DNA from: JASJHI01 sp965371355
GTDB taxonomy: Bacteria > Actinomycetota > Acidimicrobiia > Acidimicrobiales > Ilumatobacteraceae
Assembly (NCBI GenBank): GCA_965371355.1
Contig: CBDUYD010000100.1
Coordinates: forward strand, 1 to 10,869
DNA: 10,869 nucleotides
Direction: 5' to 3'
Shown here: positions 1 through 7,216 of the stretch, in pieces
Layout of the letters: every line of letters begins with the position of its first letter
Position numbering within the stretch: the first letter of the stretch is position 1
Program-made: the position numbers and the translations under genes
Notes under the pieces: generated by a model
Databases searched by the model: none
The model's input: only the letters and a program-made list of their open reading frames with translations
Told to the model about the DNA's origin: nothing

Positions 1-2
1 CG

Positions 3-152
3 GCCGCCAAGCAAGCGGTCGACAAGCGAACGACCGGCCGCGACCCGAAGGAAGCTGCAGGGGCGCACGGGACGGCCAAGCGGTCGCGGCGCGGCCTTCG
101 CAGGGCTGCGCCGCGGGCGAAGCTCGAGCGCACGCGCCAACCAGGACGCAGC
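3..152 (+). other. Open in-frame stretch upstream of the ftsI start, running off the left edge
   Basis: The ftsI reading frame stays open from base 3 to the GTG at 153, adding 50 codons with no stop. The translation is rich in Ala, Lys and Arg, like the basic, disordered cytoplasmic heads of many actinobacterial FtsI proteins. By hand count 40 of the 50 third positions are G or C, which fits coding in this frame but is not decisive at this GC content. No other frame closes an upstream gene near 153: frame 1 stops at 223-225 and frame 2 only near 645. Either ftsI starts left of the window, or an upstream gene overlaps it. Confidence 0.45.
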
Positions 153-1919
153 GTGCGAGGCGTGCAGGCGCCACCGCCACGTCGCCCGGCGACCGCGACA
201 TACGCCTCGCCGAGACGGCGGCTGATCATCGCGCTCGTCGCCATCGCTGTCGTGCTCGTAACGATCGTCGGTCGCGTGGTGTTCCTGCAGACGAAGGAGT
301 CCGACACCCTGCGGTCCGCCGGCGCCAGCCAGTGGGCCCGGTCGTACGACATACCCGCCCAGCGCGGCGCGATCTTCGACCGTCACGGCAACGAACTCGC
401 GATGTCGGTGCCGGCAGCCACGATCTCGATCAACCCGAAGCTGATCGAGAACGGTCCCGCGACGATCCAGCTCCTCGACGACCTCCTCGACCTCTCCGAG
501 GAGAAGGTCGCCGACCTGATGTTCGAGACCGAGCGCAGGACCAGGGGATTCGTGTACGTCGCCCGCCAGGCCGACTCGGCGATCGGAGACCAACTGGCCT
601 CCCTCGACCTCCCGGGTGTCAACGTCGAGCGCGTCGACCGTCGTGAGATGCCCGGCGGCGACACCGGCCGCAGCGTCGTCGGCACGGCGAGCATCGATGG
701 TGAAGGCATCGCCGGCCTCGAGTTGCAGTACGAGGACGTTCTCACCGGTGTCGACGGCAGCATGCGCCGCGAGATCGCTCCCAACAGCCGCACCATCCCG
801 GGCTCCGAGACGATCGTCGACGACCCCGTCTCGGGAGAGGACCTCGTGCTCACCCTCGACAGGTCCGTGCAATTCCAGACCGAACAGGTCCTCCTCGAAC
901 AGGTTGTGCGCATCGGTGCCAGAGGCGCGACCGCGATCGTGATGGACACCGCGTCGGGCGAGATCTTCGCCAGCGCTTCCGTGCGCCGCGACGGTGAGGG
1001 CGGCTACGAGGTGACGTCGGGCAACTTCGCCGCGGTCGACGCGTACGAGCCGGGTTCGGTCGCCAAGGTGATCACCATCGCCGGCGCACTCGACGCCGGG
1101 GCGGTCACGCCCGACACGAGCTTCATGGTGCCGTGGAGCAAGCGCTACTACGCCGACGTCCTCAGGAATTCATCCCAACACCCGGACAAGTGGATGAGCG
1201 TCTCGCAGATCCTGATCGCGTCGCAGAACATCGGCACGATCATGGTGCAGCAGAAGCTCGGCGTCGAGGAGCACTATCAGTACATGCTCGGCTTCGGGCT
1301 GGGCGAACGAACCGCGCTCGATTTCCCCGGTGAATCGGCGGGGATCGTCAAGGACCCAGAAGACAGATGGGGGAGCGAGAACGTCACCGTCGCGTACGGC
1401 CAGGGCGTCTCCAGCACGTCGCTGCAGCTGATCGGGGCGGTCAACACGATCGCCAACGGTGGAACCTACGTCGACCCCAAACTCCTGCTGGCCACGGTCG
1501 GACCCGACGGATCGGTGACCGAGAAACCGCCGTCGGAGACCCGCCGCGTGGTCTCGGAGACCGCCGCCCGCCAGACTGCCGACATGATGCGCGAGGTGGT
1601 CTGTAGGGGCACCGCCAAACGGGCACAGGTCGAGGGACTGTCGATCGCCGGGAAGACCGGAACCGCATTCAAGGCGGCCGACAACGGCACCTACTACGAC
1701 GATGAGGGGAATCGCGTCTACTACGCCAGCTTCGTCGGATTCTTCCCCGCCGAGGACCCGCAGGTGACCGTGCTCGTGTCGGTCGACGAGCCACCGGCGG
1801 GAACGGGCGACCGCTTCGGCGGAACCGCCTCGGCGCCCGTGTTCGCCGAGCTCGCCCCGATCCTCATTCACGAGCTCGACATCGAGCCGCCCGAAGGCAG
1901 CACCGGATGTGAGGGGTGA
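153..1919 (+). CDS. ftsI: Septal peptidoglycan transpeptidase, class B penicillin-binding protein (FtsI/PBP3 type)
   Basis: FtsI is the D,D-transpeptidase that cross-links new septal peptidoglycan; it is anchored in the membrane with its catalytic part outside. Seen here (588 residues from GTG 153): a short basic head, one membrane segment at about 24-45, then the pedestal with RGAIFDRHG (71-79) and the AGLELQYED stretch (187-195). The penicillin-binding domain has all three active-site motifs: SVAK with nucleophile Ser302, SQN at 357-359 and KTG at 501-503. No PASTA repeats follow. The GTG at 153 has AGGA six bases upstream, but the frame is open to the left edge, so the true start may lie further left. 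Its only two cysteines, C484 and C586, are both extracytoplasmic. It leads the wall-synthesis run and works with FtsW encoded downstream. Family is certain; the division rather than elongation role is inferred from the neighbours. Confidence 0.95.
   Translation: MRGVQAPPPRRPATATYASPRRRLIIALVAIAVVLVTIVGRVVFLQTKESDTLRSAGASQWARSYDIPAQRGAIFDRHGNELAMSVPAATISINPKLIENGPATIQLLDDLLDLSEEKVADLMFETERRTRGFVYVARQADSAIGDQLASLDLPGVNVERVDRREMPGGDTGRSVVGTASIDGEGIAGLELQYEDVLTGVDGSMRREIAPNSRTIPGSETIVDDPVSGEDLVLTLDRSVQFQTEQVLLEQVVRIGARGATAIVMDTASGEIFASASVRRDGEGGYEVTSGNFAAVDAYEPGSVAKVITIAGALDAGAVTPDTSFMVPWSKRYYADVLRNSSQHPDKWMSVSQILIASQNIGTIMVQQKLGVEEHYQYMLGFGLGERTALDFPGESAGIVKDPEDRWGSENVTVAYGQGVSSTSLQLIGAVNTIANGGTYVDPKLLLATVGPDGSVTEKPPSETRRVVSETAARQTADMMREVVCRGTAKRAQVEGLSIAGKTGTAFKAADNGTYYDDEGNRVYYASFVGFFPAEDPQVTVLVSVDEPPAGTGDRFGGTASAPVFAELAPILIHELDIEPPEGSTGCEG
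1911..1916 (+). promoter_or_regulatory. Shine-Dalgarno sequence favouring ATG 1922 for murE
   Basis: GAGGGG lies inside the last codons of ftsI, five bases before ATG 1922. The alternative GTG at 1916, which would give a 4-nt overlap with the ftsI stop, starts on the last base of this motif and has only a weak GGA further upstream. This favours ATG 1922. Confidence 0.55.
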
Positions 1920-1921
1920 CG

Positions 1922-3400
1922 ATGATCACCCTCGACGAACTCGCGGCGATCCCGATCGCCGGCCAACATTCGCTGCCCGCGATCGTGCCGGGCACCTCCT
2001 CGGGCGGTGACACAAGCATCTGCACGGTGAGCCACGACTCGCGCACCGCCGAGCAGGGGACACTCTTCGCATGCCTCCGCGGGGCATCGTTCGACGGGCA
2101 CGAGTTCGCCGCGCGCGCGGCCGACGCCGGAGCGGTCGCGCTTCTCGTCGACCACGAACTACCGGTCGAGCAGTCCGGAGGCCTGCCTCAGCTGATCGTC
2201 CCCGACACGCGGGCCCGACTCGGTCCTTTCGCGTCGGCGGTCGCCGGCGATCCGAGTGTTGCGCTGACCACGATCGGCATCACCGGGACGAACGGCAAGA
2301 CGACTACCGCCGCGATGATCGCCGCGATCTTCGAGGCCAACGACTGGCGGACCGGCGTGCTCGGCACGCTCTCGGGCGCACGGACGACCCCGGAGGCCCC
2401 CGAACTGCAACAGCGGCTGGCGGCGTTCGTCGACGAGGGCTACGACGCAGCAGTCCTCGAGGTCTCGTCACACGCGCTCGCGCTCAACCGTGTCGACGGC
2501 ACACGATTCGATGCGGTCGTGTTCACCAACCTCGGTCGCGACCACCTCGACCTGCACGGTTCCCAAGAGCAGTACTTCCGTGTCAAGGCCACCCTGTTCG
2601 CACTCCTCTTCTCGCCCGTGGCCGTGATCAACGTCGACGACTCCCACGGGAGCCTTCTCGCCGACACGCTCGCCCGATCAGCTGCCGATGGGCGTGACGA
2701 GATCCGCGTCGTCGAGTTCTCGATGGCCGATCTAGACGCAATCCAGGTCACCGCCAGCCGCCACTCGTACCGTTGGCGCGGACATCGCGTCGAGGTGCCG
2801 ATCGGAGGGGATTTCAACGTCGCCAACTCGCACGGAGCGCTCGTCGCCGCCGTCGAGGTCGGCGTTCCGTCGGAGGTGGCGGTCGAGGGCCTCCGCCACC
2901 TGACACCGATCGCGGGGCGCTTCGAACGCGTGCCCACCTCGGCGGACATCGACTTCAGCGTGATCGTCGACTACGCCCACACGCCCGACGGACTCGAGGA
3001 ACTGATCGCCGCGGCCCGTCGCTCGGTCGCCGATGACCGATCGATCATCGTCGTCTTCGGCTGCGGTGGCGAGCGCGACGAGGCGAAGCGACCCGAGATG
3101 GCGGCGGTTGCATCGACGGCCGCCGACCGGGTGATCGTGACCTCGGACAACCCTCGCCGGGAGGATCCGCAGCGGATCATCGACGAGATCATGGCCGGCG
3201 TGAGCGAGCCCCATCGCGCCCGCGTCACAGCGGAGGTCGATCGCCGAAGCGCGATCGCCGAAGCGATCGCCGAAGCATCCACGGGTGACATCGTGCTGAT
3301 CGCCGGCAAGGGGCACGAGTCCCGCCAGGACCTCGGCGACCGCACGATCGAGTTCGACGACCGCATCGTCGCGGCATCGATCCTGGGCGCACCCTCGTGA
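1922..3400 (+). CDS. murE: UDP-MurNAc-tripeptide synthetase (UDP-MurNAc-L-Ala-D-Glu:diaminopimelate ligase)
   Basis: MurE is the cytoplasmic ATP-dependent ligase that adds the third stem residue to UDP-MurNAc-L-Ala-D-Glu. From ATG 1922 it has 492 residues, a normal length. The N-terminal domain carries the DSRT motif (39-42). The central ATPase domain has the P-loop GTNGKTTT (122-129), SSH (182-184) and the KATLF segment, whose Lys222 is the position carbamoylated in this family. The C-terminal domain has YAHTPDG (from 351) and DNPR (409-412, followed by RED), the signature of diaminopimelate-using rather than lysine-using MurE. The motif does not separate meso- from LL-DAP users. GTG 1916 is an alternative start two codons earlier, sharing GTGA with the ftsI stop. 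The gene overlaps mraY by 4 nt where murF would normally lie. Identification is firm. Confidence 0.96.
   Translation: MITLDELAAIPIAGQHSLPAIVPGTSSGGDTSICTVSHDSRTAEQGTLFACLRGASFDGHEFAARAADAGAVALLVDHELPVEQSGGLPQLIVPDTRARLGPFASAVAGDPSVALTTIGITGTNGKTTTAAMIAAIFEANDWRTGVLGTLSGARTTPEAPELQQRLAAFVDEGYDAAVLEVSSHALALNRVDGTRFDAVVFTNLGRDHLDLHGSQEQYFRVKATLFALLFSPVAVINVDDSHGSLLADTLARSAADGRDEIRVVEFSMADLDAIQVTASRHSYRWRGHRVEVPIGGDFNVANSHGALVAAVEVGVPSEVAVEGLRHLTPIAGRFERVPTSADIDFSVIVDYAHTPDGLEELIAAARRSVADDRSIIVVFGCGGERDEAKRPEMAAVASTAADRVIVTSDNPRREDPQRIIDEIMAGVSEPHRARVTAEVDRRSAIAEAIAEASTGDIVLIAGKGHESRQDLGDRTIEFDDRIVAASILGAPS
3239..3276 (+). repeat. Three copies of a 12-base repeat inside murE
   Basis: GATCGCCGAAGC occurs at 3239-3250, 3253-3264 and 3265-3276. 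The last two copies are directly adjacent; the first is set off by two bases. In the murE frame the adjacent copies give a doubled Ala-Ile-Ala-Glu helix segment in the C-terminal domain. It is probably a local slippage duplication, kept in frame by its 12-base unit. Confidence 0.7.
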
Positions 3401-4449
3401 TCGCGATCCTGCTCGCCGGGGCGACGGCGATGGTCGTCTCGCTGTTCGGCACGCGTTGGCTGATCGGGTTCTTCCGCACGCGCGGGCAAGGCCAGCCGAT
3501 CCTCGGTCGGGAGGACCACGGCCCCGAGCACCACATGGTCAAGCAGGGGACCCCGACGATGGGTGGCCTGGCGATCGTCGGGGCGGCACTGTTCGGGTGG
3601 CTCGTCGCGCACATTCGGCCCGGTCTGGCGTTCTCGAACCAGGCGATGATCGTCTGGGTCGGGATCCTGTTCATGGCGGCGATGGGATTCCTCGACGACT
3701 ACATCAAGGTCCGCAAGCGTCACAACCGCGGCATCTTCTGGAAGCAGAAGAACTACATCACGATGGTCGCGAGCTTCGGGCTGGCGTGGTGGCTCGTATC
3801 TGCGACGGGAATCTCCGAGACGATCTCGGTGACGCGTCCCGATGTCGGTTTCGAGGTTCCGACGGTGATCTGGGTGATCTGGGCCGGAGCGATCGTCTGG
3901 GCGACCACGAACGCGGTCAACGTGACCGACGGCCTCGACGGGCTGGCCGCCGGATCGGCCCTGATGGGATTCGGAGCGTTCACGATCATCGCCTACTGGT
4001 CGTTCCGCAACCCTGACTTCTACGGCCTCACGGTCAACCCACTCGACATGGGAGTGCTCGCCGCCGCCTTCGCCGGCGGTTGCCTCGGGTTCCTCTGGTG
4101 GAATGCGGCGCCCGCGCGGATCTTCATGGGAGACGTCGGAGCGCTGGCGATCGGCGCCGCCCTCGCCCTCCTCGCGCTCACGCTCAACACCCACTTGCTG
4201 ATCATCCTGATCTGCGGGATCAACGTGATGGAGGCGGGCTCGGTCGCCATCCAGATGGGAGTCTTCAAGGCGTCCGGTCGCACCCGGAGGCTCTTCCGCA
4301 TGTCGCCGATCCACCACCACTTCGAGTTGATCGGCTGGCCGGAGACAACGGTCATCATCCGCTTCTGGCTGATCGCCGCGATCTGCGTCGCCACAGCGCT
4401 CTCGATCTTCATCGCCGACTTCACGAACATCGCGGCGGCTGGATCGTGA
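3397..4449 (+). CDS. mraY: Phospho-N-acetylmuramoyl-pentapeptide transferase (MraY)
   Basis: MraY is the integral membrane enzyme that transfers phospho-MurNAc-pentapeptide from UDP to undecaprenyl phosphate, giving lipid I. The 350 residues hold about ten hydrophobic segments (roughly 2-25, 55-70, 82-99, 121-137, 155-172, 187-202, 217-235, 246-264, 266-285, 318-342). Family motifs are QGTPTMGG (50-57), the Asp pair D100-D101 in FLDDYIK, NVTDGLDGL (175-183), FMGD (243-246) and the IHHHFE loop (305-310). FMGD is followed by VGALAIG, where most relatives have a serine in place of the second Ala. The start is GTG 3397, overlapping the murE stop as GTGA; I see no Shine-Dalgarno sequence, so translation is probably coupled to murE. 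It overlaps murD by 4 nt. Identification is firm. Confidence 0.96.
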   Translation: MIAILLAGATAMVVSLFGTRWLIGFFRTRGQGQPILGREDHGPEHHMVKQGTPTMGGLAIVGAALFGWLVAHIRPGLAFSNQAMIVWVGILFMAAMGFLDDYIKVRKRHNRGIFWKQKNYITMVASFGLAWWLVSATGISETISVTRPDVGFEVPTVIWVIWAGAIVWATTNAVNVTDGLDGLAAGSALMGFGAFTIIAYWSFRNPDFYGLTVNPLDMGVLAAAFAGGCLGFLWWNAAPARIFMGDVGALAIGAALALLALTLNTHLLIILICGINVMEAGSVAIQMGVFKASGRTRRLFRMSPIHHHFELIGWPETTVIIRFWLIAAICVATALSIFIADFTNIAAAGS

Positions 4450-5858
4450 GCCGGGCCGTCGTCCACGGTCTCGCGATCGCCGGCATCGCGACGGCGCGCG
4501 CTCTGCGCAAGCGCGGCTATGAGGTGGTCGCCCTCGACGACGACGTCACGCCCGAGCGCATCGACGCGGCCGACGCGGCTGGAATCGAGCTGCTCGACGT
4601 TCCGGACGCGAGCGGGCTGTCGGGGCTGCTCGCTTCATGTGAGCTCGTCAGCCCGGCGCCCGGAGTGCCCGAGAGCAACCCGGTGATCGTCGCCGCGAGG
4701 TCCGCCGGCGTCCCCGTGCTCTCCGAGATCGAACTCGCCTACCGCTGGGAACAGGAGCGTGCGGGTGGACCACGACCGATGCTGGCGATCACCGGCACCG
4801 ACGGCAAGACGACGACCACGCTGATGACGGTGGGCATCCTGCGCGCGGCAGGCCTGCGCACCGTCGACGCGGGGAACACCGCGACCCCGCTCGTCGAAGC
4901 GATCGACGAGGATCTCGATGCCTTCGTCGTCGAGTGCACCAGCTTCCGGCTCGCCTGGACGAAGCGCTTTCGAGCCGAGGGGGCGGTGTGGTTGAACCTC
5001 GCGCCCGACCACCTGAACTGGCACCGGTCGATGGACTCCTACGAGACCGCGAAGGCGAGGATCTTCGCCAACCAGCGCGATGACGATGCCGCCATCGGCT
5101 TGATCGATGACCCCGCCGTGATGCGGCACCTCGAGGTCGCTCCGGGCCGCCACCGCACGTTCGGAACGACGAGGGGGGACTACCGCGTCGAGGACGGGGC
5201 ACTCTCGGGTCCGGACGGTCCGATCACACCTCTCACGTCGATGCGCCGCAGCCTGCCCCACGACGTCACCAATGCGCTCGCCGCATCGGCGCTGGTGCTC
5301 GAGACCGGCCTCGCCGACGAGCGGGCGGTCGAGGCGGCACTGAGCACATTCCGCGGGCCGCCGCACCGCCTCGAGGAGGTGGGCAGGTGGTCGGAGATCT
5401 CGTGGTACGACGACTCCAAGGCAACCACGCCACATGCGACCGCCGCCGCCATCCGGGCGTTCGATCGCATCGTGCTGATCGCCGGCGGGTACGACAAGGG
5501 GGTTGATCTCTCTGCGATGTCGAGCGACAGCGAACGCGTCAGGGTGCTGATCGCGCTCGGCGACACCGCTCAGGCCGTCGAGAGGGTGTTCGCCGGCGTG
5601 CCCGAGGTCTACCGCGCCGAAGACATGGAGGCGGCGGTCGAACTCGCCCGGCGCCACGCCCGGGTCGACGACGTGGTGTTGCTGTCGCCGGGCTGTGCCA
5701 GCTTCGACCGCTATCCGGGCTTCGATGCACGCGGCGACCACTTCCGCGCGCTCGTTCTCGATGCCCACTCGGCCGGCGCCGGCACGGTGCGGCCGGATAC
5801 ATCTCATCCGCAGGCCCCGTCGCGGGGACGCCCACCGGGCCCAGGAGGATCATCATGA
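4446..5858 (+). CDS. murD: UDP-N-acetylmuramoyl-L-alanine--D-glutamate ligase (MurD)
   Basis: MurD adds D-glutamate to UDP-MurNAc-L-Ala in the cytoplasm, using ATP. The frame is open upstream to an ATG at 4080, but homology to MurD begins only at GTG 4446, which overlaps the mraY stop as GTGA; that gives 470 residues. Motifs in order: a nucleotide-fold start HGLAIAG (7-13), P-loop GTDGKTTTT (117-125), GNTATP (143-148), NLAPDHLNWH (184-193), Lys203 in TAKARIF (carbamoylated position), PHRLE (306-310), DDSKATTPHA (322-331), GGYDKGVD (347-354) and LSPGCASFD (413-421). Several differ slightly from the usual forms (GxGxSG, GTNGK, DSKATNPHA). The last 30 residues are a Pro/Gly/Ser-rich tail beyond the catalytic fold, and their codons contain the ftsW ribosome-binding site. 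Identification is firm; no start-proximal Shine-Dalgarno sequence is visible. Confidence 0.94.
   Translation: MSRAVVHGLAIAGIATARALRKRGYEVVALDDDVTPERIDAADAAGIELLDVPDASGLSGLLASCELVSPAPGVPESNPVIVAARSAGVPVLSEIELAYRWEQERAGGPRPMLAITGTDGKTTTTLMTVGILRAAGLRTVDAGNTATPLVEAIDEDLDAFVVECTSFRLAWTKRFRAEGAVWLNLAPDHLNWHRSMDSYETAKARIFANQRDDDAAIGLIDDPAVMRHLEVAPGRHRTFGTTRGDYRVEDGALSGPDGPITPLTSMRRSLPHDVTNALAASALVLETGLADERAVEAALSTFRGPPHRLEEVGRWSEISWYDDSKATTPHATAAAIRAFDRIVLIAGGYDKGVDLSAMSSDSERVRVLIALGDTAQAVERVFAGVPEVYRAEDMEAAVELARRHARVDDVVLLSPGCASFDRYPGFDARGDHFRALVLDAHSAGAGTVRPDTSHPQAPSRGRPPGPGGSS
5843..5848 (+). promoter_or_regulatory. Strong Shine-Dalgarno sequence for ftsW
   Basis: AGGAGG ends six bases before ATG 5855, the best ribosome-binding site in the window. 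It lies within the Pro-Gly-Gly codons at the very end of murD. It gives ftsW its own entry point besides coupling through the ATGA overlap with the murD stop. Confidence 0.8.
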
Positions 5859-7216
5859 CCACGACGATGTCGGTGAGCGACCGGCGCAGGGCGGCGCTCG
5901 AGCGTATGCACGGCTCCGATACCGAGCTGCTCGCTCCGGGGCGCCAGCGGATCAGACGCCTCCCGCATCGGATCGCGCGCAAGACGCGGACCGCCGAGAG
6001 CGTTCGACAAACCGAACAGCTCGCCCCACCGACGGGGACGTACTTCGGCATCATCGCCGTCGTGTCGGTGTTCGTCATGCTCGGACTCGTCATGGTGCTC
6101 TCCGCGTCGGCGGTCACCCAGGCCAATCTCGGAAACTCTCCCTACGCGGTGTTCGGCCGTCAGGCCTCCTGGGCGCTCCTCGGCCTGATCGGGATGGTGG
6201 TCGCCGCACGCGTGCCGTACCGGCTGTGGCGCAAGATGGTCGTCCCGATCGGGTTCGTCGCCGTCATCGCGATGCTCGGGCCGCTCGCGCCGGGCATCGG
6301 CGCCACGGTCAACGGCGCGCGATCCTGGATCCGGATCGGCGGGTTCTCGCTCCAGCCCGCCGAGTTCCTCAAGATCGCCGTCGTGATCGCAGCGGCCGAT
6401 CTGCTCACCCGTCGGAGCGAGGACGACGGCGATTCACGACGTACCGCGATGTACGTCGGCCTCCTCGCCGCGATCGCGGCCGGACTCTCGCTGATGCAGG
6501 GCGACCTCGGCTCGGCGATCGTGCTCGGCGCGATCGTGCTCGGTGTCGCGTGGATCGTCGGCATGCCGCTCGCCTCGATCGCAGCCCTCGGTGCGCTCGC
6601 CGCATCGACGGCGCTGCTGTTCGTCGTGTCGAGTCCCCGACGCCTCGATCGATTCACCGCGTTCTGGAATGTGTCGGAGGAGAAGGACCACCTCGCCTAC
6701 CAGACCTACCAGGGGTTCCTGAGCATCGCCTCAGGCGGTCTGACCGGATCGGGTATCGGTGGCAGCAAGGGCAAGCTCGGCTACCTGCCCTACGCCCACA
6801 GCGACTTCATCTTCGCGGTGATCGCCGACGAGCTCGGGTTCATCGGGACCCTCGCGGTGATCGGCGGGTTCATCATGCTCGTCTGGTTCGGCATTCAGGC
6901 GGCGCTCGCCGCCCCCGACAGATTCGGAATGCTGCTGGCCGGAGGAATCGCCTGCTGGTTCGGTGTGCAGGCGATCGTCAATCTCGGCGGTGTCACCGGC
7001 CTGCTCCCCGTGACGGGGCTGACGCTGCCCTTCTTCTCGGCCGGTGGCAGCTCGCTCTTCGTCAGCATGACCGCCGCCGGGCTCTTGCTGAGCGTCGCCC
7101 GGCGGGCCGAGCGGAGCCCGGCAACAGGCGGGCGACACAAGCCTGCGGTCGGCGGCGACGAGCGCCCGCCCCGCCGTCGGGGACGCGGCCTGCGCCCCTC
7201 ACAACCCTCTCGATGA
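5855..7216 (+). CDS. ftsW: Septal peptidoglycan glycosyltransferase FtsW (SEDS family)
   Basis: FtsW polymerises lipid II into glycan strands at the septum, acting in the membrane with its class B partner FtsI, encoded at the start of the window. The 453 residues begin with a charged cytoplasmic head of about 60 residues. About ten hydrophobic segments lie between 62 and 415, and an Arg-rich cytoplasmic tail ends the protein. SEDS motifs are NGARSWIRIGGFSLQPAEF (153-171), the large external loop at about 260-320, HSDFIFAVIADELG (315-328) with Asp317 at the position of the essential RodA/FtsW aspartate, and PFFSAGGSS (392-400). Residues 215-219 read QGDLG where QPDLG is usual. The start ATG 5855 overlaps the murD stop (ATGA) and follows AGGAGG. 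FtsW rather than RodA is inferred from its place between murD and murG. Confidence 0.95.
   Translation: MTTTMSVSDRRRAALERMHGSDTELLAPGRQRIRRLPHRIARKTRTAESVRQTEQLAPPTGTYFGIIAVVSVFVMLGLVMVLSASAVTQANLGNSPYAVFGRQASWALLGLIGMVVAARVPYRLWRKMVVPIGFVAVIAMLGPLAPGIGATVNGARSWIRIGGFSLQPAEFLKIAVVIAAADLLTRRSEDDGDSRRTAMYVGLLAAIAAGLSLMQGDLGSAIVLGAIVLGVAWIVGMPLASIAALGALAASTALLFVVSSPRRLDRFTAFWNVSEEKDHLAYQTYQGFLSIASGGLTGSGIGGSKGKLGYLPYAHSDFIFAVIADELGFIGTLAVIGGFIMLVWFGIQAALAAPDRFGMLLAGGIACWFGVQAIVNLGGVTGLLPVTGLTLPFFSAGGSSLFVSMTAAGLLLSVARRAERSPATGGRHKPAVGGDERPPRRRGRGLRPSQPSR

Noticed and set aside
2971..4320. Long reverse-strand open frame of 449 codons across murE and mraY
   Set aside because: Its translation is Arg/Asp/His-rich with no recognisable domain and lies opposite two clear genes. 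Such frames are expected on the antisense of GC-rich coding DNA.
4080..4445. Upstream extension of murD to ATG 4080
   Set aside because: The added 122 codons lie inside mraY in another frame and look like a shadow translation; MurD homology starts at GTG 4446.
4635..5807. Reverse-strand open frame of 390 codons opposite murD
   Set aside because: No motifs, biased composition, and fully antisense to a well-supported MurD.
5815..5827. CCCCG-TCG-CGGGG hairpin near the end of murD as a terminator
   Set aside because: The stem is five pairs with no T-tract, and the coupled ftsW follows at once; a terminator here makes no sense.
5695..7212. Upstream extension of the murG frame to 5695
   Set aside because: The extra 506 codons are Arg-rich shadow of murD and ftsW; the MurG glycine motif begins just after ATG 7213.
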